From positions 3,411,001 through 3,475,000 of the forward strand of contig NZ_CP019687.1 in the NCBI RefSeq assembly GCF_002003265.1: a DNA stretch of 64,000 bases, written 5' to 3'. The position numbers and the translations under genes were made by a program. This stretch comes from Paenibacillus larvae subsp. larvae (GTDB taxonomy: Bacteria; Bacillota; Bacilli; Paenibacillales; NBRC-103111). The notes under the pieces were generated by a model. The model saw nothing but the letters and a program-made list of their open reading frames with translations. It did not search any database and was not told the origin of the DNA. Position 1 is the first letter of the stretch. The number at the start of each line of letters is the position of its first letter. Shown here piece by piece: positions 27,221 through 37,066 of the stretch.

Positions 27221-30200
27221 TTGCAAGCTTTAATCAAGGCTTTTTCTACGGATACTGATTTTCAGAGCATTGTTTCGGGCATCCGTTCGGATATGAAAGA
27301 GCAGCTCGTTGCCGGTCTTACCGGCTCCTCTCGACAGGTGATGATCGCATCCCTGATGCAGGAACTGCAACGTCCTCTGCTGGTAATTACACACAATATG
27401 TTTTCTGCCCAAAAAATAACCGAAGACTTGGTTGAATGCCTTCCAGAAAATCAGGTGCTGTTGTATCCGGCTCAGGAATTGCTCGCCGCCGAAGTGGCCG
27501 TGGCCAGTCCTGAAACGCTGGCTCAGCGCATTGATGTTCTGACCCGGCTTGCCGCAGGATTCCGGGGTGTTCTCGTGACACCATATGCCGGCCTGAGAAG
27601 GCTTCTGCCTCCTAAAGAAATGTTTGCAGCAGCCGCCATGGAAGTCAAACTGGGGGATGTCCTGGACATAAACGCTTTCCTGACCCGGCTCACGGAGCTT
27701 GGTTATGAACGTGTGGATCGTGTGGAGTCCAAGGGAGAGATAAGTGTCCGGGGTGGTATCATAGATGTGTATCCCCTGACTGCAGAAGCAGCCCTGCGAA
27801 TCGAGCTGTTTGATGATGAGGTAGATTCTATCCGGACGTTTGATGTAGAGAGTCAGCGCTCTATAGATAAACAATCAGCTATTATGATTCCGCCGTGCAG
27901 GGAAATTGTGGCCGATAGTAAGCGGTTTCAGCGCGTCTCTCAGCAAGCTTATGAACTTTTGCAGGCACAGCTCGAAAAAATGAGTGACAGGACGGCTAAG
28001 GATAAACTGCTTGAGAATATAGGGTACGAAATTGAACAACTCCGGGAAGAGCAGACGTTTAACGGAATGTTTAAATATATTTCATTATTCTATCCGGAAT
28101 CCCATACATTGTTTGATTATATGCCGCAAGACGGGATACTTCTTCTGGATGAACCGGCGCGTTTGATTGAAACAGCCAAACAATTGGAACGGGAGGAAGC
28201 GGACTGGTTTACCCACTCTCTTCAGGAGGGACGGGCGCTTCCTGATTTGTCGTTGTCTAAGACATATGAAAGCCTGCTGCACCGCCCTGCTTTTCCTGTG
28301 CTGTACCTTTCCTTATTTTTACGCCAGGTTCCGCAAACCCAGCCGCAGAACATCGTTAATTTTATGTGCAGGGTGATGCAAAACTTCCACGGCCAAATGA
28401 ATGTCCTCAAATCGGAAATGGAACGATGGAAGAAGACGGGGGCCAGAGTGGTTTTACTGGCTAACGGGGAAGAGAGAATGGAAAGAGTCCGCCATGTACT
28501 CGAGGACTACCACATTCCGGAACCGGAAATTTTGAACGGTAACCTGCAAACCGGATTCGAGATGCCTTCCATTCGTCTTGTGGTCATAACTGAAGGCGAG
28601 ATGTTTACGCAGAAACAGAGAAAAGTCCGGAAGGCAGATAAAAAGATAGAGAATGCGGAAAGGATTAAAAGTTACCAGGAGCTTAAAGTCGGTGATTATG
28701 TCGTTCATGTGAACCATGGAATCGGAAAATATGTAGGGATCGGTACCCTTGAAATCAATGGGATACACAAAGACTACCTTCATATTTTATATGCCGGCGG
28801 GGATAAGCTTTCCGTACCGATCGACCAGATCGATCTAATCCAAAAATATGTGGGTTCGGAAGAAAAAGAGCCGAAGATCTATAAGCTTGGCGGAGCAGAG
28901 TGGGCCCGTGTTAAAAATAAAGTTCGTTCTTCCGTTAAGGATATTGCCGATGATTTGATAAAACTGTATGCGGAAAGGCAGTCTACACTTGGTTATGCTT
29001 TTAGCAAGGACAGCACATATCAGCATGAATTTGAAGCAATGTTCCCTTACGATGAGACCCATGATCAGCTGAGGGCCATTGAAGAAATTAAGAAGGACAT
29101 GGAAAAACCGCTGCCAATGGACCGTCTTCTATGTGGCGATGTGGGTTACGGTAAAACGGAGGTGGCTATCCGTGCGGCCTTTAAAGCGGCTATAGACGGT
29201 AAACAAGTGGCTGTCCTGGTACCCACAACCATTCTGGCCCAGCAGCATTATGAAACCTTCCGGGAAAGGTTTGCCGACTTCCCGTTTAACATTCAGGTCA
29301 TGAGCCGTTTCCGTTCCAAGAAAGAACAAAATGAGACAATAAAAAGTATTAAAGCAGGAACGGTAGATATCGTGATTGGTACGCACCGCCTGCTTTCCCA
29401 GGATGTAAAATTTAAAGAGCTGGGACTTCTGATTGTGGATGAGGAGCAGCGTTTTGGCGTGTCCCATAAGGAAAAGCTCAAAAGGCTTAAAACAAATGTG
29501 GACGTGCTTACCTTGACAGCTACTCCGATCCCAAGGACGCTTCATATGTCCATGCTTGGAGTACGCGATCTTTCCGTTATAGAAACGCCGCCGGAAAACC
29601 GTTTTCCGGTTCAAACCTATGTGCTTGAGCACACACCTACTCTGGTAAGGGAAGCTATTGAACGTGAACTGGCGCGTGAGGGCCAAGTCTATTACCTTTT
29701 TAACCGTGTGCAGGGGATAACCCAGATAGCAGATCAGATTTCGATGCTGGTTCCGGATGCCCGGGTCTCTGTGGCACACGGGCAAATGAGTGAACAGGAA
29801 CTGGAGAAAACCATCCTGGACTTCCTGGATGGGGAATATGATGTGCTTGTCAGCACAAGTATTATTGAAACCGGTGTTGATATTCCGAATGTGAACACAT
29901 TAATTGTCCACGATGCCGATAAAATGGGCTTGTCCCAGCTTTACCAGCTGAGGGGCCGGGTGGGCCGTTCCAACCGGATTGCGTATGCTTATTTTACGTA
30001 TCAAAGGGATAAGGTACTGACGGAAGTTGCGGAGAAAAGGCTGCAATCGATAAAAGAGTTTACAGAACTTGGATCAGGGTTTAAAATTGCCATGAGAGAC
30101 TTGGCCATCCGCGGTGCCGGCAATTTGCTTGGTGCCGAGCAGCATGGGTTTATAGCTTCTGTAGGATTTGATCTTTACTCGCAAATGCTCTCTGAAGAGA

Positions 30201-30742
30201 TTAATAAACGCAAGCAGGAAATGGAAGGAGAAGAAACCCAACCTGTTGCGGAATGGAATACTCAGATTGATCTGCATGTAGATGCCTATCTGCCTTCGGA
30301 TTTCATTTATGACAGTATGCAAAAGATCGAAATTTACAAAAAAGTCGCTAATGTTCGTACATTAGATGAAGTGGAAGACCTCCATGAAGAACTGGTGGAC
30401 CGGTTTGGTGATTTGCCTCCTGCGGTAGTAAACCTATTGGCTGTAGCCCGTTTCAAAATCTACGGGGCCGCCTATAAGATTGAAAGCATCAGCCAAAAAG
30501 GGGAAGACTTCTCAATTAAAGTATCACCGGACCAAAATGGACAACTGGACGGACAAAGGCTTTTTGAGCTATCCACGCAATTTGACGGGCGGATCAAGCT
30601 TGTAGCCGGACCGCAGATTCATATTATGGTTCGCTGTAAAGGAATGGGAAATGAGGAGTCGATCGCATTGGTAGAGAAGTTTCTGGTACAATACAAAGAG
30701 GCTTTGAAAACGAAGGGAGAATTGCAAAATGCAACAAAATAA
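27221..30742 (+). CDS. mfd: Transcription-repair coupling factor Mfd
   Basis: Mfd removes RNA polymerase stalled at DNA lesions and recruits UvrA. The 1173-residue protein is full length (B. subtilis 1177). It has a UvrB-like N-terminal module, the RNA-polymerase-interacting domain (about 480-550, VGDYVVHVNHGIGKYVG), helicase Walker A GDVGYGKT (about 638-645), the DEEQ box (about 739), motif VI QLRGRVGRS, and the TRCF C-terminal domain. TTG 27221 follows GAGAGGAG. Its last codons overlap the next gene by 14 bp. Confidence 0.97.
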   Translation: MQALIKAFSTDTDFQSIVSGIRSDMKEQLVAGLTGSSRQVMIASLMQELQRPLLVITHNMFSAQKITEDLVECLPENQVLLYPAQELLAAEVAVASPETLAQRIDVLTRLAAGFRGVLVTPYAGLRRLLPPKEMFAAAAMEVKLGDVLDINAFLTRLTELGYERVDRVESKGEISVRGGIIDVYPLTAEAALRIELFDDEVDSIRTFDVESQRSIDKQSAIMIPPCREIVADSKRFQRVSQQAYELLQAQLEKMSDRTAKDKLLENIGYEIEQLREEQTFNGMFKYISLFYPESHTLFDYMPQDGILLLDEPARLIETAKQLEREEADWFTHSLQEGRALPDLSLSKTYESLLHRPAFPVLYLSLFLRQVPQTQPQNIVNFMCRVMQNFHGQMNVLKSEMERWKKTGARVVLLANGEERMERVRHVLEDYHIPEPEILNGNLQTGFEMPSIRLVVITEGEMFTQKQRKVRKADKKIENAERIKSYQELKVGDYVVHVNHGIGKYVGIGTLEINGIHKDYLHILYAGGDKLSVPIDQIDLIQKYVGSEEKEPKIYKLGGAEWARVKNKVRSSVKDIADDLIKLYAERQSTLGYAFSKDSTYQHEFEAMFPYDETHDQLRAIEEIKKDMEKPLPMDRLLCGDVGYGKTEVAIRAAFKAAIDGKQVAVLVPTTILAQQHYETFRERFADFPFNIQVMSRFRSKKEQNETIKSIKAGTVDIVIGTHRLLSQDVKFKELGLLIVDEEQRFGVSHKEKLKRLKTNVDVLTLTATPIPRTLHMSMLGVRDLSVIETPPENRFPVQTYVLEHTPTLVREAIERELAREGQVYYLFNRVQGITQIADQISMLVPDARVSVAHGQMSEQELEKTILDFLDGEYDVLVSTSIIETGVDIPNVNTLIVHDADKMGLSQLYQLRGRVGRSNRIAYAYFTYQRDKVLTEVAEKRLQSIKEFTELGSGFKIAMRDLAIRGAGNLLGAEQHGFIASVGFDLYSQMLSEEINKRKQEMEGEETQPVAEWNTQIDLHVDAYLPSDFIYDSMQKIEIYKKVANVRTLDEVEDLHEELVDRFGDLPPAVVNLLAVARFKIYGAAYKIESISQKGEDFSIKVSPDQNGQLDGQRLFELSTQFDGRIKLVAGPQIHIMVRCKGMGNEESIALVEKFLVQYKEALKTKGELQNATK

Positions 30743-31784
30743 ACCACGCATTCTGAATAAATGGATACTTGCCCTGATCACTGTAATCCTCACCGTTTCC
30801 GTTTTAAGCGGTTGTGGAAAAGACAAGGGTGACAAGGAAGTTGTTGCCACTTACAAAGAAAATGGCAAAGTAACCAGAGGCGAATTGAATAAGCTGATCG
30901 GGATGAATAATATTTTCAACCCGGCTTATAAGCAGTTTGCAGAAGATCCGGCTTACCAGCAAAGCATGCTGAAACAAATCATCATGTTTAAAGAAGCGGA
31001 AGCGAAGGCGGATGATGCTGCCAAGAAGGAAGCCGATAAAAAAGTCCAGGACCAAATGAAACAGATGAAACAAATACTGGACCAGCAAGAAGGTGGCGCG
31101 GATAAAGTGCTGAAGGATGAGAAAATGGAGCTTAAAGACATCGAGAACATCCTGAAGCAAAACTTCTATGCCTCTAAGGAATTTGAAAAACAAGTAACGG
31201 AAGATGAAACAAAAAAAGCGTATGACGAGAATCTGGCTCAAGAACCGAATGCTTATGAAGTGGAAGATGTAAGCCACATTCTTATTGGACTTAAAGACCA
31301 GGAAGGTAAGGATCTGCGCAATAAAGATGAAGCCAAAACGCGTGCTCTGGAAGTGAAAGGGAAACTGGAGAAAGGAGAAGATTTTGCGGCCTTAGCTAAA
31401 GAGTACTCCGATGATCCCGGTTCTAAGGATAAAGGCGGAAAGTATGAAAAAGTAGATTACTCTCAAATGATGCAATTCGTAGAACCTTTTAAGCAGGCCG
31501 CATGGTCACTGGAGGAAAATAAGATCAGTGATCCGGTGGAAACCGATTACGGTTACCATATCATGAAAGTGGAAAACCGTAAAAAACAAACGTATGACGA
31601 AGTTAAGGATCAGATCAGGTCCCAGCTTTCCCAGAAGAAAATGAGAGATTACATTGAGCAGGAAGTTCCAAAACTTATCGAGACGAACAACTTGCCAAAA
31701 CCGAGCGAACAGCCTTCTCCGACTCCGGCACCAAGCGGATCACCGGCACCTAGTGCTGAGCCTACAGCCACTCCGGCTCCTTAA
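30729..31784 (+). CDS. Lipoprotein foldase, PrsA/PpiC type
   Basis: This is an extracytoplasmic peptidyl-prolyl isomerase lipoprotein that helps secreted proteins fold. The 351-residue product has a lipobox LSGC with Cys29, a helical N-terminal SurA-like domain (about 45-170), one PpiC parvulin domain (about 178-272, with HILIG, YSDDPGSKDKGG and YGYHIM), and a Pro/Ser/Ala-rich tail of about 35 residues. The ATG overlaps the mfd end and follows GAAGGGAGA. B. subtilis has no such gene here; a second PpiC protein lies at 52790. Confidence 0.9.
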   Translation: MQQNKPRILNKWILALITVILTVSVLSGCGKDKGDKEVVATYKENGKVTRGELNKLIGMNNIFNPAYKQFAEDPAYQQSMLKQIIMFKEAEAKADDAAKKEADKKVQDQMKQMKQILDQQEGGADKVLKDEKMELKDIENILKQNFYASKEFEKQVTEDETKKAYDENLAQEPNAYEVEDVSHILIGLKDQEGKDLRNKDEAKTRALEVKGKLEKGEDFAALAKEYSDDPGSKDKGGKYEKVDYSQMMQFVEPFKQAAWSLEENKISDPVETDYGYHIMKVENRKKQTYDEVKDQIRSQLSQKKMRDYIEQEVPKLIETNNLPKPSEQPSPTPAPSGSPAPSAEPTATPAP

Positions 31785-31816
31785 TTTAGAGAGAAGGGAC
31801 AAGTTCCAAGGACACT

Positions 31817-31848
31817 AGGACACTCTTTAAGAGTGTCCTTTATTTTAT
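31817..31848 (+). terminator. Terminator of the mfd-foldase unit
   Basis: AGGACACTC / GAGTGTCCT with a five-base loop is a perfect nine-bp stem followed by TTTATTTTATT. Confidence 0.92.
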
Positions 31849-31990
31849 TCGTCGTCTGCTGGCTGAATAAGAAATTGCCAGACGAAGAATACTATGGCTA
31901 GAATTTGATTTCCCTCCATAACTCGAATACAATGGTACTTGCTCCAGTCGTATCTATATCTTCACGGAAAGAGAGGCAGCTAAGAAAAGC

Positions 31991-32533
31991 ATGAAAGCAA
32001 CTGGAATTGTTCGACGCATAGACGATTTAGGCAGAGTGGTGATCCCCAAAGAAATCAGGCGTACACTTCGCATTCGCGAGGGAGACCCCCTTGAGATATT
32101 CGTTGACCGTGACGGGGAAGTGATCTTGAAAAAATACTCCCCCATCGGAGAACTGGGAGATTTTGCGAAAGAGTATGCGGAATCGTTGTATGAAAGTACT
32201 AACCACATTTCCCTGATATCGGACCGTGACAGCATCATAGCTGTGGCAGGCGGGTCTAAGAAGGAATATTTGGATAAGGCAATCGGCCAATTGGTCGAAA
32301 CCAGCATGGAGAACCGCAAATCAGTCCTGGAAACTGCTTCGGGACAATATGAGATTTGCAAGGATACCCCTGAAACGTATAGTTCGTTTGCCATCGCACC
32401 CATCGTGGCAGGAGGCGACCCTATCGGAGCTGTTATCCTGCTTAGTAAAGATGAATCCGTCAGCATGGGTGAAGTGGAAACTAAAATGGTGGAAACTGCT
32501 GCAGGTTTTCTGGCCAAACAAATGGAACAGTAA
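31991..32533 (+). CDS. spoVT: Stage V sporulation regulator SpoVT
   Basis: SpoVT modulates SigG-dependent genes in the forespore. The 180-residue protein combines an AbrB-like swapped-hairpin DNA-binding domain (TGIVRRIDDLGRVVIPKEI, 4-22, through LEIFVDRDGEV) with a C-terminal GAF-type domain (about 55-180). Its N-terminus is clearly related to AbrB at 9874. The start ATG is unambiguous from the family. A long hairpin terminator follows, so it is probably monocistronic. No confident SigG promoter was found. Confidence 0.95.
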   Translation: MKATGIVRRIDDLGRVVIPKEIRRTLRIREGDPLEIFVDRDGEVILKKYSPIGELGDFAKEYAESLYESTNHISLISDRDSIIAVAGGSKKEYLDKAIGQLVETSMENRKSVLETASGQYEICKDTPETYSSFAIAPIVAGGDPIGAVILLSKDESVSMGEVETKMVETAAGFLAKQMEQ

Positions 32534-32547
32534 AGCTGCCGGTACAA

Positions 32548-32599
32548 AGGCTTCCTTCAGAGATCTGGTATAGATCAAGAAGGAGGCTTCTTTCTTTTT
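32548..32599 (+). terminator. Terminator of spoVT
   Basis: AGGCTTCCTTC pairs with GAAGGAGGCTT (two G-U), enclosing an inner GATCT/AGATC stem, and is followed by CTTTCTTTTTC. Confidence 0.85.
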
Positions 32600-32703
32600 C
32601 AAAGTGCTTTATGGATTTAAGAAAAATGCTGATATAATAAAAGGCAGAAAATGAAGTGATGCGCAGATTGCCGGGAGCGAAAATAGAGATGAGGGGAACA
32701 AAG

Positions 32704-34359
32704 GTGAAAGAGCAGAAGAATACAGGACGGGTCTCTTGGCTTCGTGGAGCCGCCGTATTGGGAATTGCGGCTGTTATGTCCAAGCTGCTCGGAACCATGC
32801 AGAAAATACCTCTGCAAAACCTGGCCGGGGATGGCGTATTCGGGATTTACAACGCTGTATATCCGCTATATATCCTAATCCTATTTTTGGCTACTGCCGG
32901 ATTTCCGGCTACAGTGTCTAAATTTGTATCGGAAAAGGCGGCGTTGGGAGATCACTACGGTGCTCTTCGCGTTGCCAAAGTATCCGGTATCCTTTTGATG
33001 GTGACAGGCCTATTTTTTTTCGGAATTTTGTATACATGTGCAGCCGATATAGCAGCCCTGATCGGGGTTCCCGCTGCATCCAATGCCATCCGGAGCATAT
33101 CGTTCGCTCTGCTTTTGGTTCCCTCCTTATCCGTGATGAGAGGATATTTCCAAGGTTATCAGAATATGGTTCCCACGGCCGTATCGCAGGTTATTGAGCA
33201 GGTGGTCAGGGTCATTACCCTGGTAGCCCTGCTCCTGTATTTTTTGCATGCCGGTTTTTCTGATGAGTGGATCGCGGCGGGGGCCACATTCGGTTCCGTA
33301 ACGGGAGCGGTCGGGGGTCTTGTTGCGGTTTGCTGGTTCTGGAGAGGACAAAAGAAGATATTTTCCACAGAATGGAACAGGAAGGGAAACTTAGAATCGA
33401 ACCGGGAAAGCATCTGGAAGCTGATAAAACAAATTACGGCTTATGCGATACCGATCTGCCTCGGGGCTATTGTGATGCCGATTCTGAATCTGGTCGATAC
33501 TTTTACCATACCGAGGGTTTTACAACTGGAAGGAGCGAGCATATCCGAAGCGGTACGCGTTTTTGGCCTCTACAATCGCGGCTTGCCTCTTGTGCAGGCC
33601 GTCGTGATGATTGCTTCCGCCATGACAGCCGTGCTGGTACCTGCCATTGCGGAAGCGCGGGTACGGGGCCGCGTGGACCAGGTCCAAAGCCGGACCGAAT
33701 TCAGTGTCCGGTTGACCTGGATCATCGGACTCGCGGCCTCAGTCGGCCTTGCTGCATTGTCCGTCCCGATCAACATCATGCTATTCCGCAATAGTGAAGC
33801 CTCGCTGACCATGGCAATTCTGGCGTTCACTGCGGTATTCAGCATGATGAATGTCGTGACGAGCAGCCTGCTGCAGGGAGCCGGAGCCTTATACGCTCCG
33901 GCCTTACACCTGCTTGCCGCCACCTTGATCAAGGTGGCCGGCAACCTGTGGCTGATGCTGAGATACGGCATCAACGGAGCCGCTGCCGCCGCAGTGCTGG
34001 CGTATGCCGCCGCCGCGGGGCTAAACATCGTGCAGCTGAAACGCTGCACGGGTGCGGCCTTCGCGCTGCGCGATTTCGCGGCGCGGCCCATAGCGGCAGT
34101 GGCGGCTATGACGGCCTCGCTGCCGCTTTGGGTGTACGGCAGCATAGCGCTATGCACGCTGCTGCCGATGAAAGAGCGCGTCATTTATACGGTTGCCGCG
34201 CTTGTGGGGGTGCTGGGCGGGACGGCCGTCTACGCCCTGGCATTATTCCGCTTCCGGGTACTCACCCGAAGCGATTTGCACAGCGTACCGGCCCTTGAGA
34301 AGAAGCTCGCGCCGATCCTGGCAAAACTGAACTTGCTTCCGGAAGAGCGGAGGCCATAA
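32704..34359 (+). CDS. MurJ/SpoVB-family polysaccharide flippase (YabM)
   Basis: This MOP-superfamily membrane protein probably flips a lipid-linked polysaccharide or wall precursor; the B. subtilis neighbour YabM is of this group. The 551-residue product has about 14 membrane segments and opens with the family-like GAAVLGIAAVMSKLLG. GTG 32704 follows GAGGGG; an in-frame ATG at 32656 would add 16 residues. The last third (33890-34200) is far richer in G+C than its neighbours, coding for Ala-rich helices. It is 14 bp from mazG. Confidence 0.9.
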   Translation: MKEQKNTGRVSWLRGAAVLGIAAVMSKLLGTMQKIPLQNLAGDGVFGIYNAVYPLYILILFLATAGFPATVSKFVSEKAALGDHYGALRVAKVSGILLMVTGLFFFGILYTCAADIAALIGVPAASNAIRSISFALLLVPSLSVMRGYFQGYQNMVPTAVSQVIEQVVRVITLVALLLYFLHAGFSDEWIAAGATFGSVTGAVGGLVAVCWFWRGQKKIFSTEWNRKGNLESNRESIWKLIKQITAYAIPICLGAIVMPILNLVDTFTIPRVLQLEGASISEAVRVFGLYNRGLPLVQAVVMIASAMTAVLVPAIAEARVRGRVDQVQSRTEFSVRLTWIIGLAASVGLAALSVPINIMLFRNSEASLTMAILAFTAVFSMMNVVTSSLLQGAGALYAPALHLLAATLIKVAGNLWLMLRYGINGAAAAAVLAYAAAAGLNIVQLKRCTGAAFALRDFAARPIAAVAAMTASLPLWVYGSIALCTLLPMKERVIYTVAALVGVLGGTAVYALALFRFRVLTRSDLHSVPALEKKLAPILAKLNLLPEERRP

Positions 34360-34373
34360 AGGGAGGAAACAGC

Positions 34374-35888
34374 GTGAAAGAAAATATAACCGTCGTAGGT
34401 CTCGGGACTGGAGATGAACAGCAGCTCACCTTGGGCATCTGGAGAAAGCTGCAGAACGCAGAAGCGCTATACCTGCGTACCGGACAACATCCGGTAGTTC
34501 GCCTGCTGCAGGATGAGAAAATTCGCTTTGAAACGTTTGATGCGCTATACGAAGAGAAGCAGCAATTCGGAGAAGTTTATGAGGCAATAGCAGAGCATCT
34601 GATAGAGAAGGCAAAAAAGGCTTCGGGAGAGATTGTATATGCCGTACCGGGACACCCGATGGTGGCTGAATATACGGTCCAACTGCTCAGGGAGCGTTGT
34701 GCCTCCGAAAGTATCGGGCTGGAAGTGCTGGGCGGAGAAAGTTTCCTGGATCAGGCTTTTCTGCGCTTCGGCTTTGACCCCATTGACGGATTTCAGCTTC
34801 TGGACGGGACGGCTCTCAACAGTCATTCCTTACAGACGAACTTGCATCAGCTTATAGGACAAGTATACGATACTTATACCGCTTCGGATGTTAAACTGAC
34901 TTTGATGGATGTATATCCGGATGAATACGAAGTGGTCGTAGGCCATGCCTTGGGGGTAAAAGGGGAGGAACAAATTCACCGCATTCCTCTTTACGAACTG
35001 GACCGGTTAGAAGGATACGGGAATTTATCACTGGTCTACGTCCCCCTCAATCAGGATGAGAGATTGCGAAACCGCTGTTTTGCCCGTTTGCATGAAATTG
35101 TTCAAATCTTGCGCAGTCCGGAAGGATGTCCTTGGGACCGGGAGCAGACACACGCCAGTATCCGCAAGAATCTGATCGAAGAAACATATGAAGTCCTGGA
35201 AACAATCGATGATGATGATCCGGATGCGATGTGTGAAGAGCTTGGGGATCTTTTGCTGCAGGTGATGCTTCATGCGCAGATGGAGGAAGAAACCGGAGCC
35301 TTTACCGTGTACGATATTATTGCCGGTCTTAACGAGAAACTAGTCCGCAGACATCCTCATGTTTTCGGGGAGAACCGCGCCAATAATTCCGAAGAGGCTT
35401 TGCAAAACTGGCAGCAGATGAAGGATGAAGAAAAACGGAAAAAAGGTATTGATCCGAAACAGCTGTCCGTACTTTCCGGTGTTCCCCGTGATTTACCGGC
35501 CCTTATGAAAGCTTTCAAGCTGCAAAAAAAAGCATCCAAAGTCGGATTCGACTGGGACAGGCCGGAAGAGGTTATCAGGAAAGTAGAGGAAGAACTGGAG
35601 GAAGTACGGGAAACTCTGGAACTGGGGCAGGATAAGCGGACTGAAGAAGTAGGAGATCTTTTATTTGCTGTGGCCAATCTTGCACGTCTCTTGAAAGTGG
35701 ATCCGGAAGAAGCTCTAACAGCCGCAAACCGCAAATTTACAGCACGTTTTTCTTACATAGAAGAACAACTGCGTTTAAACGGCCGTGAAATTGAGCAGAC
35801 TGGGTTATCAGAGATGGAAGAATTATCGCAGCAGGCAAAAAAAGTTCTTACAAATCACCTTCACGAGAAGGATTTTCCTAAATCATAA
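34374..35888 (+). CDS. mazG: Tetrapyrrole methylase-MazG fusion, nucleotide pyrophosphohydrolase (YabN)
   Basis: The 504-residue protein joins an N-terminal tetrapyrrole-methylase-like domain (about 1-220, VVGLGTGD and VPGHP motifs) to two MazG-type helical repeats. The first MazG repeat carries the metal site (EETYEV, then EELGDLLLQV, about 264-300); the second has EELEEVRE and EEVGDLLFAV. MazG hydrolyses non-canonical NTPs to NMP and pyrophosphate. The methylase-like half's substrate is unknown. GTG 34374 follows GGGAGGAAA. Confidence 0.94.
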   Translation: MKENITVVGLGTGDEQQLTLGIWRKLQNAEALYLRTGQHPVVRLLQDEKIRFETFDALYEEKQQFGEVYEAIAEHLIEKAKKASGEIVYAVPGHPMVAEYTVQLLRERCASESIGLEVLGGESFLDQAFLRFGFDPIDGFQLLDGTALNSHSLQTNLHQLIGQVYDTYTASDVKLTLMDVYPDEYEVVVGHALGVKGEEQIHRIPLYELDRLEGYGNLSLVYVPLNQDERLRNRCFARLHEIVQILRSPEGCPWDREQTHASIRKNLIEETYEVLETIDDDDPDAMCEELGDLLLQVMLHAQMEEETGAFTVYDIIAGLNEKLVRRHPHVFGENRANNSEEALQNWQQMKDEEKRKKGIDPKQLSVLSGVPRDLPALMKAFKLQKKASKVGFDWDRPEEVIRKVEEELEEVRETLELGQDKRTEEVGDLLFAVANLARLLKVDPEEALTAANRKFTARFSYIEEQLRLNGREIEQTGLSEMEELSQQAKKVLTNHLHEKDFPKS

Positions 35889-35981
35889 AGAATAGAGTCA
35901 AATAAGCATCGTGTGGATGTATACTTTACAGGTGCTGAAGGTGAAGAAGTTCTTCTAAAACTGAGGAGGTTATGAAAAACA

Positions 35982-36254
35982 ATGAATAAAGTAGACCTGA
36001 TTAACAACATTGCAACGAAAAGCGGACTAACAAAAAAAGATGTAGAAACTGTATTGAACGGATTCCTTGGCGAAGTTACTGAGGCTCTTTCCTCTGGAGA
36101 TAAAGTGCAACTGATCGGTTTCGGCACTTTTGAAACCCGTGTACGTTCTGAGCGTACGGGCCGTAATCCGCAAACCGGTAAAACTATCACCATCCCTGAG
36201 TCCAAAGTTCCTGCATTCAAAGCAGGCAACAAACTTAAAGAAGCGGTTAAGTAA
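35982..36254 (+). CDS. hup: DNA-binding protein HU
   Basis: HU bends and compacts DNA and is an essential nucleoid protein in Bacillus. The 90-residue product has MNKVDLI at the start, the conserved GFGTFE turn and the beta-arm RTGRNPQTGKTI with its DNA-intercalating Pro. GAGGAGG lies 12 bases upstream, a slightly long spacing. The stop overlaps the rqcP start by one base (TAATG). In B. subtilis hbs is at another locus, so this site is a Paenibacillus-type arrangement. Confidence 0.96.
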   Translation: MNKVDLINNIATKSGLTKKDVETVLNGFLGEVTEALSSGDKVQLIGFGTFETRVRSERTGRNPQTGKTITIPESKVPAFKAGNKLKEAVK

Positions 36255-36511
36255 TGCGTCTTGATAAGTTCCTTAAGGTTTCCCGTCTAATTAAACGCCG
36301 AACCGTAGCGAAGGACGTTTCCGAGCAAGGCCGTGTATGGATTAATGGAAGGGAAGCCAAACCAAGTTCGACGGTCAAAGCCGGTGATGAACTGGCTATA
36401 CAGTTCGGACAAAAGAAAGTGACGGTCCGCGTAGAGATGCTGGCCGATACGACACGCAAAGAGACAGCTGCCGAGATGTACACGGTCATCAAGGAAGAAG
36501 CCATCTCCTAG
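36254..36511 (+). CDS. rqcP: Ribosome-associated quality control protein RqcP
   Basis: RqcP (YabO), an S4-domain protein, works with RqcH to add C-terminal alanine tails to nascent chains on stalled large subunits. The 85-residue product has the S4 fold: MRLDKFLKVSRLIKRRTVAK at the start, then GRVWINGREAKPS. The start overlaps the hup stop, indicating coupling. This family is conserved at this position next to mazG and yabP. Confidence 0.95.
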   Translation: MRLDKFLKVSRLIKRRTVAKDVSEQGRVWINGREAKPSSTVKAGDELAIQFGQKKVTVRVEMLADTTRKETAAEMYTVIKEEAIS

Positions 36512-36520
36512 AACAATAAA

Positions 36521-36552
36521 AAGCCCCGTAAAGCCCTAAGCTTGCGGGGCTT
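36521..36552 (+). terminator. Terminator of the hup-rqcP unit
   Basis: AAGCCCCG pairs with CGGGGCTT (eight bp), with a small inner hairpin. Only a weak T tract follows. The remainder of the gap to 36784 shows only a possible SigE/SigK-like -10, CATATGGTA, at 36751. Confidence 0.65.
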
Positions 36553-36784
36553 CAACCTTTCCCCTTTGAAATTCTAATTCTTATTTATCCATCATACAGT
36601 TATATTTGAATACTATTTATGCCCCCAGATATCCGTCTATTGTGCGCACCTATTTTTCCATAGGCCCTCACATTCTTTTTTACCATAGGGTACTGAAAAA
36701 TTAGAGTTATAAGATCACTCTCTTTTTTGTTCTAAAATAGGACTTCCCCCCATATGGTAGTGGTAAGAAGGAGGGGTACAAGCA

Positions 36785-37066
36785 ATGATCGAACAAGTTA
36801 AGCAAAAACGCCAGGAAATTAAAATGTTAAATCGGAAGCTGCTCGAAGTATCAGGCGTTCTTAATGTAGAAAGCTTCGACAGCGAGGAATTCCTTCTAGA
36901 AACAGAATGCGGATTTCTTATGATCAAGGGTCAGAACCTGCATATTAAGAACTTAAGTCTCGAACAGGGATTAGTCGCCATTGAAGGGCTTGTTAGTGAG
37001 CTTTCCTATGTCGATGCACACTCCCAGGAAAAACCCAAGGGATTTTTTGGTAAGTTGTTCAGGTGA
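36785..37066 (+). CDS. yabP: Spore cortex protein YabP
   Basis: YabP is a mother-cell protein required for the spore cortex in B. subtilis, where it pairs with YabQ. The 93-residue product belongs to the YabP/YqfC family: a beta-rich core (residues about 18-75) with LLEVSGVLNVESFDSEEFLL and GFLMIKGQNLHIKNLSL. The ATG follows AAGAAGGAGG. Upstream, CATATGGTA fits a SigK or SigE -10, but the -35 is poor. It overlaps yabQ by four bases. Confidence 0.94.
   Translation: MIEQVKQKRQEIKMLNRKLLEVSGVLNVESFDSEEFLLETECGFLMIKGQNLHIKNLSLEQGLVAIEGLVSELSYVDAHSQEKPKGFFGKLFR

Noticed and set aside
35967-35992. Five-codon frame (ATGAAAAACAATGAATAA) before hup
   Set aside because: It explains the long 12-base spacing between GAGGAGG and the hup start but is too short to support as a gene.
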